A DNA stretch of 64,000 nucleotides from Pleurocapsaceae cyanobacterium CSU_1_1. GTDB lineage: Bacteria > Cyanobacteriota > Cyanobacteriia > Cyanobacteriales > Xenococcaceae. The translations under genes were made by a program, and so were the position numbers. The notes under the pieces are model-generated. The model saw nothing but the letters and a program-made list of their open reading frames with translations. It had not been told where the DNA came from and made no database searches. Shown here piece after piece: positions 56,291 to 64,000 of the stretch; positions within the stretch are counted from its first letter, which is position 1, and every line of letters begins with the position of its first letter. The stretch covers positions 1 through 64,000 of the forward strand of contig JAAUOU010000005.1 in NCBI GenBank assembly GCA_012034765.1, read 5' to 3'.

Positions 56291-57402
56291 TTAGTGAAGA
56301 TCATGTCGATGAACTGCTAGATAATTCTTCGACCCTAAACTTAAACTTAAATGAGTTGTGGGGAACAGTAGTGGCAGTTCAAGCCAACTTTTATCAGGTA
56401 AAGTTAGCCAATAATCCAGCAGCTAAATTCTTGCTCTGTACTCGACGTAGCCGCCTGAAAAAAATTGGGCAAAAGGTAATGGTGGGCGATCGCGTTTTGA
56501 TTGAAGAACCCGATTGGCAAGATGCTAGAGGAGCCATAGGCAAGGTTGAACCACGCTCGACCGAGCTACAGCGACCTCCTGTGGCTAATGCAGAGCTGAT
56601 TTTATTAGTTTTTGCTTTGTCAGAACCGACATTAGATCCTTGGCAGCTTAGTCGCTTTTTAGTTAAGGCTGAGTCAACGGCTTTAAAACTTTGTTTGTGT
56701 CTTAATAAGTGCGATTTGATTACTCCCCAACAGCAGCAACAGTGGCAAGAACGTTTGTCAGCATGGGGGTATGATGCTAGCTATATTAGCGTGGCGCAAG
56801 GCATAGGCATTAATGAGTTGCGATCGCGTCTTAAGGGCAAAATTACTGTTGTCGCAGGACCTAGTGGTGTGGGCAAATCTAGCTTGATCGATACTTTGAT
56901 TCCTTCAATTAAACTGCGAGTGGGCGAAGTCTCAGGAAAGCTACAACGAGGTCGTCATACAACTCGGCACGTAGAATTATTTGAGCTTCCTGACGGGGGT
57001 TTACTAGCCGATAGTCCAGGCTTCAATCAACCAGACATGGATTGTCTGCCCAGTAATTTAGCGGAGTATTTCCCTGAAGCTCGAGCTAGATTACAACAGG
57101 CAAACTGTCAGTTTAGTAATTGTTCCCATCGGGATGAACCAAATTGCGTTGTGCGGGGAGAATGGGAAAGATACGAGCATTATCTAGATTTTTTAGATAA
57201 GGCGATCGCTCATCAAATAGCGTTGCAGCAAAAACCAGACGAAGAATCTAACCTTAAACTAAAAGTTAAGCGAGCTGGAAAAAGTCAATATGAACCCAAG
57301 CTGCAAACTAAAAAATATCGTCGTACTGCTCGCAATGTTAAACACCAGAATTTGCAAGACATCTACGCCAGACAGCTAGAAGAAGAAATTGAAGATCAGT
57401 AA
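56287..57402 (+). CDS. rsgA: RsgA, ribosome small-subunit-dependent GTPase
   Basis: A 371-residue protein beginning at GTG 56287, which overlaps the tusA-like stop. OB fold at about 20-90, then a circularly permuted GTPase: NKCDLI (G4) before GPSGVGKSSLID (G1) and DSPGFNQ (G3), and a zinc-binding C-terminus (CQFSNCSHRDEPNC). It checks 30S maturation. The basic tail (KYRRTARNVKHQN) fits rRNA binding. Confidence 0.94.
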   Translation: MISEDHVDELLDNSSTLNLNLNELWGTVVAVQANFYQVKLANNPAAKFLLCTRRSRLKKIGQKVMVGDRVLIEEPDWQDARGAIGKVEPRSTELQRPPVANAELILLVFALSEPTLDPWQLSRFLVKAESTALKLCLCLNKCDLITPQQQQQWQERLSAWGYDASYISVAQGIGINELRSRLKGKITVVAGPSGVGKSSLIDTLIPSIKLRVGEVSGKLQRGRHTTRHVELFELPDGGLLADSPGFNQPDMDCLPSNLAEYFPEARARLQQANCQFSNCSHRDEPNCVVRGEWERYEHYLDFLDKAIAHQIALQQKPDEESNLKLKVKRAGKSQYEPKLQTKKYRRTARNVKHQNLQDIYARQLEEEIEDQ

Positions 57403-57420
57403 AATATCTAATTGATTAAC

Positions 57421-58068
57421 TCAAATAGGGTGCAAGATTGCCCTAGCTAAACCGCCATTGCCATCTTTAAGCTTAATTGGTAAGCAAATTAGCTCATATT
57501 CTCCAGGTTCTACCTCAGCTAAGTTTAAGTTTAGCCCTTCAATTGCCCAAATACCTGAGCCTAATAAAACATAGTGTACTTCAATTGCATTTCCTTTGTA
57601 TCCACCGATGGACAGGTAATCTACGCCTACGGTACGAACTTTTTTTTCTGCCAGATATCGAGCTGCTTCTGTAGAAATATGCACAAAGTCTTCGACAAAA
57701 GTATCAGATTTCAGAGCGAAATCACTGTTACGAGTTTTAAATAAAATTCGTTCTCCTGGCTTAATGTTGTGCGGTTCTAGCTCTTCCACCTTAACCTGAT
57801 GGGGATCTTTGATTTCAATTACTCTAGCTCTGCCAATAGTTGCATCCAGAGGCATTTGGTCGATACCGATGCCACCTTTAATGAAGTGATTAATACCGTC
57901 AATATGTGTTCCTGTATGAGTGCCAATCGTCATTTTGGAAACATTGCACACATCTCCATGAGCTAAACATTGGCTTGGTTCTATAGTTATGGCAGGATTA
58001 TCTGGCCAGTAGGGCATTTCTGGGTGAATAGTCAAAGAAATATCGATCCAGTCGTTTGATTGTGGCAT
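57421..58068 (-). CDS. cyclase family (kynurenine formamidase-like) metal hydrolase
   Basis: A 215-residue protein of PF04199: SLTIHPEMPYWPDNP and the metal-binding HTGTHIDGINHF. Members hydrolyse formylkynurenine, isatin or similar cyclic amides; the substrate here is unknown. It ends 18 bases from the convergent rsgA and starts 9 bases after glcF, so the two may form an operon. Confidence 0.87.
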   Translation of the reverse strand: MPQSNDWIDISLTIHPEMPYWPDNPAITIEPSQCLAHGDVCNVSKMTIGTHTGTHIDGINHFIKGGIGIDQMPLDATIGRARVIEIKDPHQVKVEELEPHNIKPGERILFKTRNSDFALKSDTFVEDFVHISTEAARYLAEKKVRTVGVDYLSIGGYKGNAIEVHYVLLGSGIWAIEGLNLNLAEVEPGEYELICLPIKLKDGNGGLARAILHPI

Positions 58069-58077
58069 AAAATTGCT

Positions 58078-59388
58078 TTAGTTTAATTGAATTTGTTTTC
58101 CTTGAATTGAATAGTCTAATAACTCAACAGGATGAAATAATTGAACATTTGAACCCTGTAACTCCAAATGTTTTTTAATTTGCAAAGAACAGCCAGGATT
58201 AGGGGAGGCGATGACACTCGCTCCAGTATTGATTAAATTATTCGCTTTTTGTCTGCCTAGTTCATCAGCAGTTTCTGGCTGCAACATGTTGTAAATACCA
58301 GCACTTCCGCAGCATAATCCTGCGTCTTGAGGTTCATGCAGTTTAATTCCTGGAATCTGCTTTAATAGTTGGCGCGGTTGCAGGCTAATCTTTTGTCCGT
58401 GCAATAAATGACAGGCATCCTGATAAACAAGGTTTAATTCACCTGATGTTAAAGGATGTAACTCAGTAGTTAACTTGATTTCGGCTAAAAACTCCTGGAC
58501 ATCTTTAACTTTGCTGGAAAACTGTTCTGCCTTTGCTCGATATTCAGGATCATCAGCTAAAATATGACCATATTCTTTAAGAGTATGTCCACAACCCGCA
58601 GCATTAATAATAATTGCATCTAAATCTTGGTCGCTAAAGCTATCAATCATCTGTCTTGCTAAAGCCTGTGCCTGTAACTCTTGCCCTTGATGAGCGGGTA
58701 AAGCAGCACAACAGCCTTGACTTGGGGGAATTACCACCTCACAACCATTAGCAGTCAATACCCTGGCTGTAGCTTCATTAACAGGAGAAAAGAACAATCG
58801 CTGCACACAGCCTAAAATCATCCCTACCCGATAGCGTTTTGTTCCCTGGGCAGGTATTACATTAGGTAAATCATTGCGCCAGGCATTGTCGGTTACTTGA
58901 GGAAGAATTGCCTCCATTGCAGCTAACCGAGGAGTTAGCTTTTGGAGAATTCCTGTCTGTCTAATTAACCGCTGTAAACCTGATTGTTGATAGAGCCACA
59001 GAGGAGGAAGCAGATGTTGCAAGCGATTGGGATAGGGAAAGAGATTAAAAATTAAGGTTCTAATTAACCTATCAGGTAGGTTGCGACTTAGGTTTCGTTC
59101 GATCTGAGGACGAGTAGCAGCAATTAGCTGGTCATACTTTACTCCTGAAGGGCAGGTAGTCACACAAGCTAGGCATCCTAAACAGGAATCAAAATGTTGA
59201 GCTGTAGTAGTGTCAATGGTTGCTTCTCCTTGATTGATTGCATCCATTAAGTAGATTCTTCCTCTAGGAGAATCCATTTCTTTGCCAATGACTCGATAGC
59301 TAGGACAGGTAGAAAGACAAAAACCGCAATGTACGCAAGCATCAATTAATTTTGGTTGAGGAGGATTTTTAAAGTCAAAATTGCTCAT
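58078..59388 (-). CDS. glcF: GlcF, iron-sulfur subunit of glycolate oxidase/dehydrogenase
   Basis: A 436-residue protein with two 4Fe-4S motifs (CVHCGFCLSTCPSYR, CLGCLACVTTCPSG) and two CCG domains (GCCAALPAHQG, GLCCGSAGIYNM). It passes electrons from glycolate oxidation in photorespiration to quinones. glcD and glcE are not in the window. Confidence 0.9.
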   Translation of the reverse strand: MSNFDFKNPPQPKLIDACVHCGFCLSTCPSYRVIGKEMDSPRGRIYLMDAINQGEATIDTTTAQHFDSCLGCLACVTTCPSGVKYDQLIAATRPQIERNLSRNLPDRLIRTLIFNLFPYPNRLQHLLPPLWLYQQSGLQRLIRQTGILQKLTPRLAAMEAILPQVTDNAWRNDLPNVIPAQGTKRYRVGMILGCVQRLFFSPVNEATARVLTANGCEVVIPPSQGCCAALPAHQGQELQAQALARQMIDSFSDQDLDAIIINAAGCGHTLKEYGHILADDPEYRAKAEQFSSKVKDVQEFLAEIKLTTELHPLTSGELNLVYQDACHLLHGQKISLQPRQLLKQIPGIKLHEPQDAGLCCGSAGIYNMLQPETADELGRQKANNLINTGASVIASPNPGCSLQIKKHLELQGSNVQLFHPVELLDYSIQGKQIQLN

Positions 59389-59556
59389 GTGTCCTTCTTT
59401 TGTTAGTCCTCTGAAGTAATTAGATATTTAAATATTCATTTTGGTATACAACATATTTTAACTAGTTTTAGCAATAGCAATTGGGTTTTTGTAGAAGCCA
59501 ACTATGCCAACTATCTATAAATAAAAATAAATTAAGACATTTTTGCTTCTTTGTGT

Positions 59557-59864
59557 TTATTCCCCCTTCAAGTTTTTTAAAAATAGCTTTTTACTATCAG
59601 GTAAATCTTCTCCCGATTTTGCTTGATCGGCCAAATTATTCAGCTTTTCATTAGCTTTGTCTTGAGCATTATCTAGAAGTTGCTCACCGTTAGCTGACTT
59701 CCCAAACTGATCTTTTACCCCTGTGTCTTTAATTACCTCTTGAGCAGCTTGTTTAGTAGAATCAGCAGTATTTGTTTTAACTGTATCAGCAAGTGCGGTG
59801 GCTGGGAGAAAAGCGATCGCCAGATAAAAAAGGCGATCGCCATTAGTCTAATTAAATTTTTCAT
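59557..59864 (-). CDS. small secreted protein, frame broken in the signal peptide
   Basis: ATG 59864 gives MKNLIRLMAIAFF, then an A6 run (59826-59831; minus T6) changes frame. One added base continues with LAIAFLPATALADTVKTNTA and on to the stop at 59557, about 102 residues. The signal peptide ends ATALA. The mature part is helical and polar (EQLLDNAQDKANEKLNNLAD), like small stress-related envelope proteins. Family unknown. The break sits beside a HIP1 site. Confidence 0.65.
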
Positions 59865-59869
59865 ACTTA

Positions 59870-59893
59870 TTAATTTACGGCTTAATTTACGGC
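59870..59893. repeat. 12-base tandem duplication
   Basis: Two exact copies of TTAATTTACGGC, 59870-59881 and 59882-59893, between the secreted-protein gene and the HtpX remnant. It may mark a deletion joint. Confidence 0.7.
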
Positions 59894-59929
59894 AAAGCTA
59901 TTGTAGTTTTGTTGCTGCTGGGCTATTTC

Positions 59930-60151
59930 TTATAGTTCTGGTGCTTGTTCCCGCGTTACTGGCTGTGCTTTATATGCGGCTAATGCTGCCTTATCCGAGT
60001 AAAACCATGAGCCAAAGCTAGTGACAGCAGCAAACAGTAGACCAATTAAAGCTCCTTGCTCAGTACCCGTTGCCCAATAACCACCTAGCACTAATATTCC
60101 GCTCATTAAGCCCAACAGGGCAGCAGTTTTAATTTGACCACCTTTTAACAT
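59930..60151 (-). pseudogene. N-terminal remnant of an HtpX-type M48 protease
   Basis: The 73 residues (GLMSGILVLGGYWATGTEQG, FAAVTSFGSWFYSDKAALAA, VTREQAPEL) match the membrane-anchor start of HtpX-like proteases of about 290 residues. Translation stops after PEL. The next bases read EIAQQQQ in frame, roughly where HtpX continues with its Tyr-Glu helix, but the HExxH catalytic region is absent. A one-base shift does not rescue it, so this is a true truncation rather than a homopolymer error. Confidence 0.7.
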
Positions 60152-60322
60152 AATTTTAAATGTAGCTGGATTTAATAAATTTTTCTAGCTAACTACATTA
60201 AAAATTGCCAGTTGTTTTTTGTGTATCTACCCATAGCTGTATATTTAAGCGCTTCGACAGATGCGATCGCTAAATTTTCTGATTAGCTGAGTGCTTTAGA
60301 GGTGATGAGTGGGATTCGCGAT

Positions 60323-61024
60323 TTATAATCCGCCAAACCACTCATACCCTCGATCTTCCCAATATCCAGTCTTAGGCATCAATTGATTAGTCAGCATAAT
60401 TTGAGTTACCCATTTACTTTGCTTGTAGCCTAACTTAATTGGCGAAGCAAGACGTAATGGCGCACCGTTATCAGCCGACAAAGACTGCCCATTTTTCTGA
60501 TATGCCATCAGCGTTTGCGGGTGTGTTGCGGAAACCAAATCCCAACTTTCGTAATAGCCATCGGCAGATTTGAAGTAAACATAGCGGGCATTCGGTTTTG
60601 GTTGAGCTAATCGAAGTAATTCTTGCAACCGCACTCCTCCCCACTGCACGATCGCAGCCCACCCTTCCACACACACATGCTGAATCACCATTGATGTCAA
60701 CGGCAGTGTCTGAAGGTCGCCCAGACTGAGCTGCATAGGGTGATTGACTTCACCTTCAATCTGGAGGCGATATTTTGCTGGATCGATTTGTGGAGTTTGA
60801 GCAAAGGTATTAATTAAAAGTTTATCTGGTTCGATCTGATCGATTGAGTATTCAGGAACAGGTTTCTGGGTAAGTAATAAGGCTTGCGTTGCTTGATTGA
60901 GTGGCTCAATAGCTTGTCCTACTTCTTTCGACCAGAGATTTGAGCCACAGCTATTGAGCAGTAAACTGGCACTAGATAATCCAGACCATTGCAACAATTG
61001 ACGACGAGAAATCGATTTTGACAT
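60323..61024 (-). CDS. MsrP/sulfite-oxidase-family periplasmic molybdoenzyme
   Basis: ATG 61024 gives MSKSISRRQLLQWSGLSSAS, a Tat leader with twin Arg; an upstream in-frame ATG at 61048 overlaps the cytochrome gene. The 233-residue protein has the molybdopterin Cys in HVCVEGWAAIVQWGGVRL and YFKSADGYYESWDL, as in MsrP (YedY), which repairs oxidised methionine in the periplasm. The Cys-to-Met-sulfoxide role is inferred. The next gene upstream encodes a cytochrome b561-type protein, the likely electron donor. Confidence 0.82.
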   Translation of the reverse strand: MSKSISRRQLLQWSGLSSASLLLNSCGSNLWSKEVGQAIEPLNQATQALLLTQKPVPEYSIDQIEPDKLLINTFAQTPQIDPAKYRLQIEGEVNHPMQLSLGDLQTLPLTSMVIQHVCVEGWAAIVQWGGVRLQELLRLAQPKPNARYVYFKSADGYYESWDLVSATHPQTLMAYQKNGQSLSADNGAPLRLASPIKLGYKQSKWVTQIMLTNQLMPKTGYWEDRGYEWFGGL

Positions 61025-61040
61025 TTTTAAATCATCCTTG

Positions 61041-61649
61041 TTAAACAAACATCGATTTTATGAGACGAATGCTACCAACTCTTAAAGCTAATAATGAGTG
61101 AACGAAGGTAAACAAAATAAAGATGGGAACGGCAATAAAATGAACGGTACGCAGCGTCTGCCAATCTACAAACAAACTAGCTAACCAATGAAGCGAAGCG
61201 GGTTTATACATCCCCAACCCTGAAGCGATCGACAAAACTAAAATCGGGATAATGGCTGTGTAGACTAATCGATGGAGTGCATAATTTTTGCGCTTGGCGT
61301 TCTGACTTACTCGCAACGCCTTAATATCACTGCCACTGGCATATCGTATCTGCCAACGACGGGAAACCATTACATACAAACCATACCACAGCAGATTCAA
61401 GGCATAAAACCACATCGCCGCAAAATGCCAATTTCGTCCTCCTGCCAACCATCCCCCTAGGGTTAAGTAATCGGGAAAATTCCAACCAGAGCGTCCGCCA
61501 AACACTGGATTTGCATTATATATCTGCAATCCACTAAAAAGCATCACAAATAAACTAATTAAATTCGTCCAGTGAAAAATTTTTGCTGGCAGTGTTTGAG
61601 TTGGTAACCGTGGCGATTTTGTCCGTTTTGTGGGTCTTGCCGAAGTCAT
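61041..61649 (-). CDS. cytochrome b561-family electron donor
   Basis: ATG 61649 follows AGGAG at about eight bases and is preferred over the start at 61724. The membrane protein has LPAKIFHWTNLISLFVMLFS, NWHFAAMWFYALNLLWYG, YALHRLVYTAIIPIL and LRTVHFIAVPIFILFTFVHS, each with a His suited to heme b. It probably feeds electrons to the molybdoenzyme, in the way MsrQ serves MsrP. Confidence 0.85.
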   Translation of the reverse strand: MTSARPTKRTKSPRLPTQTLPAKIFHWTNLISLFVMLFSGLQIYNANPVFGGRSGWNFPDYLTLGGWLAGGRNWHFAAMWFYALNLLWYGLYVMVSRRWQIRYASGSDIKALRVSQNAKRKNYALHRLVYTAIIPILVLSIASGLGMYKPASLHWLASLFVDWQTLRTVHFIAVPIFILFTFVHSLLALRVGSIRLIKSMFV

Positions 61650-61666
61650 GATTAAAACTCCTAATT

Positions 61667-62358
61667 CTAAATTGGCAACGTGGGAAAGAATGGGGCAAGC
61701 CAAAGCTGAATTTTTATATCCCAACCCAGCAGAATAAACAGGGCTGTTAGAATCACGATTATACCGCCAACTTTTTGTAGAATTCCACTGTGACGACGTA
61801 AACCAAGCAATCGCTGACTGAATTTGCGTCCACCATAAGACAGAGCAATCAGCGGTAAGGCTGCCCCAAATCCATAGGCAAATAATAAACTAAAGGCGCT
61901 AAACACTTGATGATTGACGGCTGCCAAAACTAAAATTCCTCCTAAAACTGGTCCTGCGCAGGTGTCCATAAGAGTCCTAATTGAGTCCCTAAGCAAAACT
62001 CCCCCCATAGACCAATTCGAGGACGTTCTCTAGTCCATTTTGGTAACGGCAGGTAGCTAAACAGCCAATAACTCCATTTGGGAAATACTGTGAGAATCCC
62101 CAGGATAAGCAAAAGCGCGATCGCACTATACCTGATCGAATTAGCCAATCCTGTCAACCAACTGGCACTGATGCCTAGTAAACTTCCTGCAACTGCAAAG
62201 CCACTGACTAATCCCATCACTAAAGCAATTGGACCATAGCGATGAGACTGGAGCGATCGACCTACCAATATTGGCAGAATTGGCAATACACAAGGAGATA
62301 AAACCGTTATCATTCCAGCGAGAATCGCAATTGGGAAGGAGAGGGGAGATGGGTTCAC
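61667..62358 (-). CDS. CcdA-type thiol/disulfide electron carrier, frame broken once
   Basis: GTG 62358 gives MNPSPLSFPIAILAGMITVLS and PCVLPILPILVG, the first redox Cys helix of CcdA. The frame changes near 61960-61963: LGTQLGLLWTP, then one added base continues CAGPVLGGILVLAAVN, the second redox Cys. The rest has the expected helices to 61667, about 230 residues. It carries electrons across the membrane to a periplasmic thioredoxin, probably the adjacent TlpA-like protein. Confidence 0.85.
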
Positions 62359-62391
62359 GACAGAGAAAAGGACATGGGTGCAAATTGGATG

Positions 62392-63006
62392 TTAGCTTTC
62401 TTTCAATAGCTGCTGAATAGTTTGCTCAGTTGTGTCGTAGGCACCTTCTCCAATATGGTCATAGCGCATCAGTCCTTGTCGATCTGCCAGAAATAGGTGT
62501 GGCCAATAATGATTATCGTAAGCCTGCCAAGTTTTATATTCATTATCGATCGGCACAGGATAAGTAATTTGATGTTGCTTAAGAGCCTGTTCAATGTTGT
62601 TTGGCTCACGCTCAAACGCAAATTCTGGCGTATGCACGCCTATAACTTTTAGCCCCTGTGCCTGGTACTGACTGTGCCATCGGGTAATATAAGGAAGTGT
62701 ACGCTGGCAATTGATACAGGCAAAAGTCCAAAACTGAATTAAGACGACACTGCCTTTAAGATCGGCGATCGTCAAAGGATCTGAGTTTAACCACTGCTGA
62801 ATCCCCTGAAAATCAGGAATTGCCTTGACAGCCTTCGCCAAGGTTGCATTGGTCTGGGTTGCATCGGCGATCGGTATTGGCAGGGTTCTTGTGCTTGGAT
62901 TCGTTCGTTTAGTGCTAAACCCACAAGCAGCCGTTGTACTAGCACCTAGTACACCCAGACCCAAATACATCAAAAGTTGACGGCGCTGACGAGAAACTTT
63001 GTCCAT
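62392..63006 (-). CDS. TlpA-like periplasmic thioredoxin-fold protein
   Basis: A 204-residue protein with an N-terminal Tat- or lipoprotein-like leader (SRQRRQLLMYLGLGVLGAST, AACG). The redoxin domain has FWTFACINCQRTLPYITRW, a CxxC (CINC), and VIGVHTPEFAFERE and DNHYWPHLFLADR, as in TlpA/DipZ-like proteins. It is 33 bases upstream of ccdA and should accept its electrons. It heads the redox operon. Confidence 0.85.
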   Translation of the reverse strand: MDKVSRQRRQLLMYLGLGVLGASTTAACGFSTKRTNPSTRTLPIPIADATQTNATLAKAVKAIPDFQGIQQWLNSDPLTIADLKGSVVLIQFWTFACINCQRTLPYITRWHSQYQAQGLKVIGVHTPEFAFEREPNNIEQALKQHQITYPVPIDNEYKTWQAYDNHYWPHLFLADRQGLMRYDHIGEGAYDTTEQTIQQLLKES

Positions 63007-63218
63007 GAGAATTTCACAGAATAAAGGACGAATCGATATACTTAATAGTCACCTGAGCTTTGATCGCTTTAATTAATAAGATTGGGCATAAAATATATCT
63101 ATTAATTTTGGCTTCTAAAACTCAAAAAAATGTCAAAACTACGTTATTTGAAAAGTATAAACTTAAAATTTTTCAGCCATCATTCTTCATGCACAATTTG
63201 ATGTATGAAACTATGAAA

Positions 63219-63964
63219 CTATTTCTTTTCTGGCTGTTGAAAAGATAAAGCAAAATTTAGTTCTACTACTTGAGATTGCAGGTAATTTAATAGTGCATTG
63301 ATAAATATCACTATGCCAAACATCTCTGACAATTCTTCAATAGTTGACACTATTCCATAAACAGTTTGATATCCATAATGATCGGCAATATATCCTCCAA
63401 TCATCTCCATTACTAAAGCACCAAAATATAAATTGTTCCTGATAATAAAAACATGACTTTAGTTTGCCTAGGCAAGGCTAAAATAAATTTTCTATAGATA
63501 ATCAAAAAGACAACTATTAAACAAAATGCAGGTACTACCCAAGGAAAATATAACAATCCTTTAGCATTTATTAATTCTTTGAAAACAGGGATTAGCAATT
63601 CATGAATACCGCAATTTTCATCTATGGCTAAATATAAAAATATTAAAGATAAGGTTTTCCATTGTCTAGCATATTTACCCTTAACTGTTTTTCGTAAACT
63701 AGCAATTATAGCTAGCAAATAGCTGGAAAATCCCAATGCTAAGGATGAATATAAACTAGGCAAATTGCCTTCTTCATCAAAGTTAAAATATACTGAAATT
63801 AATTTACCATTGTTTTGAGCATTTAACCAATGGACTATACCTCTTTCGAGCAGATTAAACAGAACGAGTAATGCAATTATTGAAAGCAAAAATTTAGTAA
63901 CTCTTCTTGGTGACAAGTTATATGTTGCTAACCATAAAGGTTGGGAAAATTGGCTATTAATCAT
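63219..63964 (-). CDS. polytopic membrane protein, frame broken once
   Basis: ATG 63964 gives MINSQFSQPLWLATYNLSPR and about six helices up to FLLSGTIYI. The frame then breaks at the A4 run 63423-63426 (minus T4). One more base continues FGALVMEMIGGYIADHYGYQ and ends at 63219, about 248 residues. I do not recognise a named family; the pattern (LYLAIDENCGIHE and two late helices) is of a conserved membrane protein. No operon neighbours on the right are visible. Confidence 0.65.
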
Positions 63965-64000
63965 GGATATTAGTCAATCTTGCTAAGTAAGATATTGCTA

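Noticed and set aside
59740-60021. Plus-strand open frame of 93 codons
   Set aside because: It is antisense to the secreted-protein gene and the HtpX remnant, whose products are recognisable.
63060-63248. Plus-strand open frame of 62 codons
   Set aside because: Lys/Phe-rich AT DNA, overlaps the end of the minus-strand membrane gene and has no motif.

Overview
This window looks like chromosome from a cyanobacterium. The evidence is a dense scatter of the HIP1 octamer GCGATCGC, low G+C, and cyanobacterial genes: an MPBQ/MSBQ methyltransferase, a CpcF-type bilin lyase, a MgdA-type glucolipid synthase, LrtA/long HPF, GlcF and a pilB-pilT-pilC block beside grpE-dnaK-dnaJ. Heptanucleotide tandem repeats and dispersed GC-rich palindromes also fit a large-genome cyanobacterium, but I cannot name the genus. 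I saw no rRNA, tRNA, CRISPR array, transposase or prophage.

Layout. 1-1196: broken 3' end of a MoaB/MogA gene, a small Cys-rich secreted protein and a DUF1361 membrane protein. 1433-4317: Ni/Co ECF transporter (CbiM, PDGLE protein, CbiQ, CbiO). 4798-8956: sulfotransferase-like protein, ketopantoate-reductase-like protein and DASS anion transporter. 8949-15294 (minus): TPR/periplasmic-binding fusion, MgtC, an ABC-2 exporter in pieces and a ureidoglycolate lyase-like protein. 15425-22371: UPF0104 flippase-like protein, kinase-pseudokinase-TPR protein, a second TPR/periplasmic-binding protein and the MPBQ methyltransferase. 22596-24379: two DUF488 proteins plus a dual-OB protein, the best candidate here for an undescribed system. 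24479-31040: mixed metabolism, CpcF-like, TonB-like, desaturase/SDR fusion and MgdA. 31065-33331: small protein coupled to an SMC/DndD-like ATPase. 33433-42653: DEP, DUF1501/DUF1800, VWA, GST, a split M14-type deacylase, Era and MoaD. 42717-46442: sugar ABC permease, DMT transporter, LipB and LrtA. 46508-57402: type IV pilus motor and chaperone genes, then TusA-like and RsgA. 57421-63964: cyclase, GlcF, secreted protein, HtpX remnant, and a periplasmic redox block (MsrP-like molybdoenzyme, cytochrome b561, CcdA, TlpA-like).

The most striking genome-scale signal is that about fifteen reading frames are broken, and each is restored by adding exactly one base, usually in a short homopolymer and several beside a HIP1 site. 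I saw no case that needs a base removed. This one-sided pattern suggests long-read consensus errors rather than true gene decay. Joined genes are therefore reported as single loci with the break position stated.
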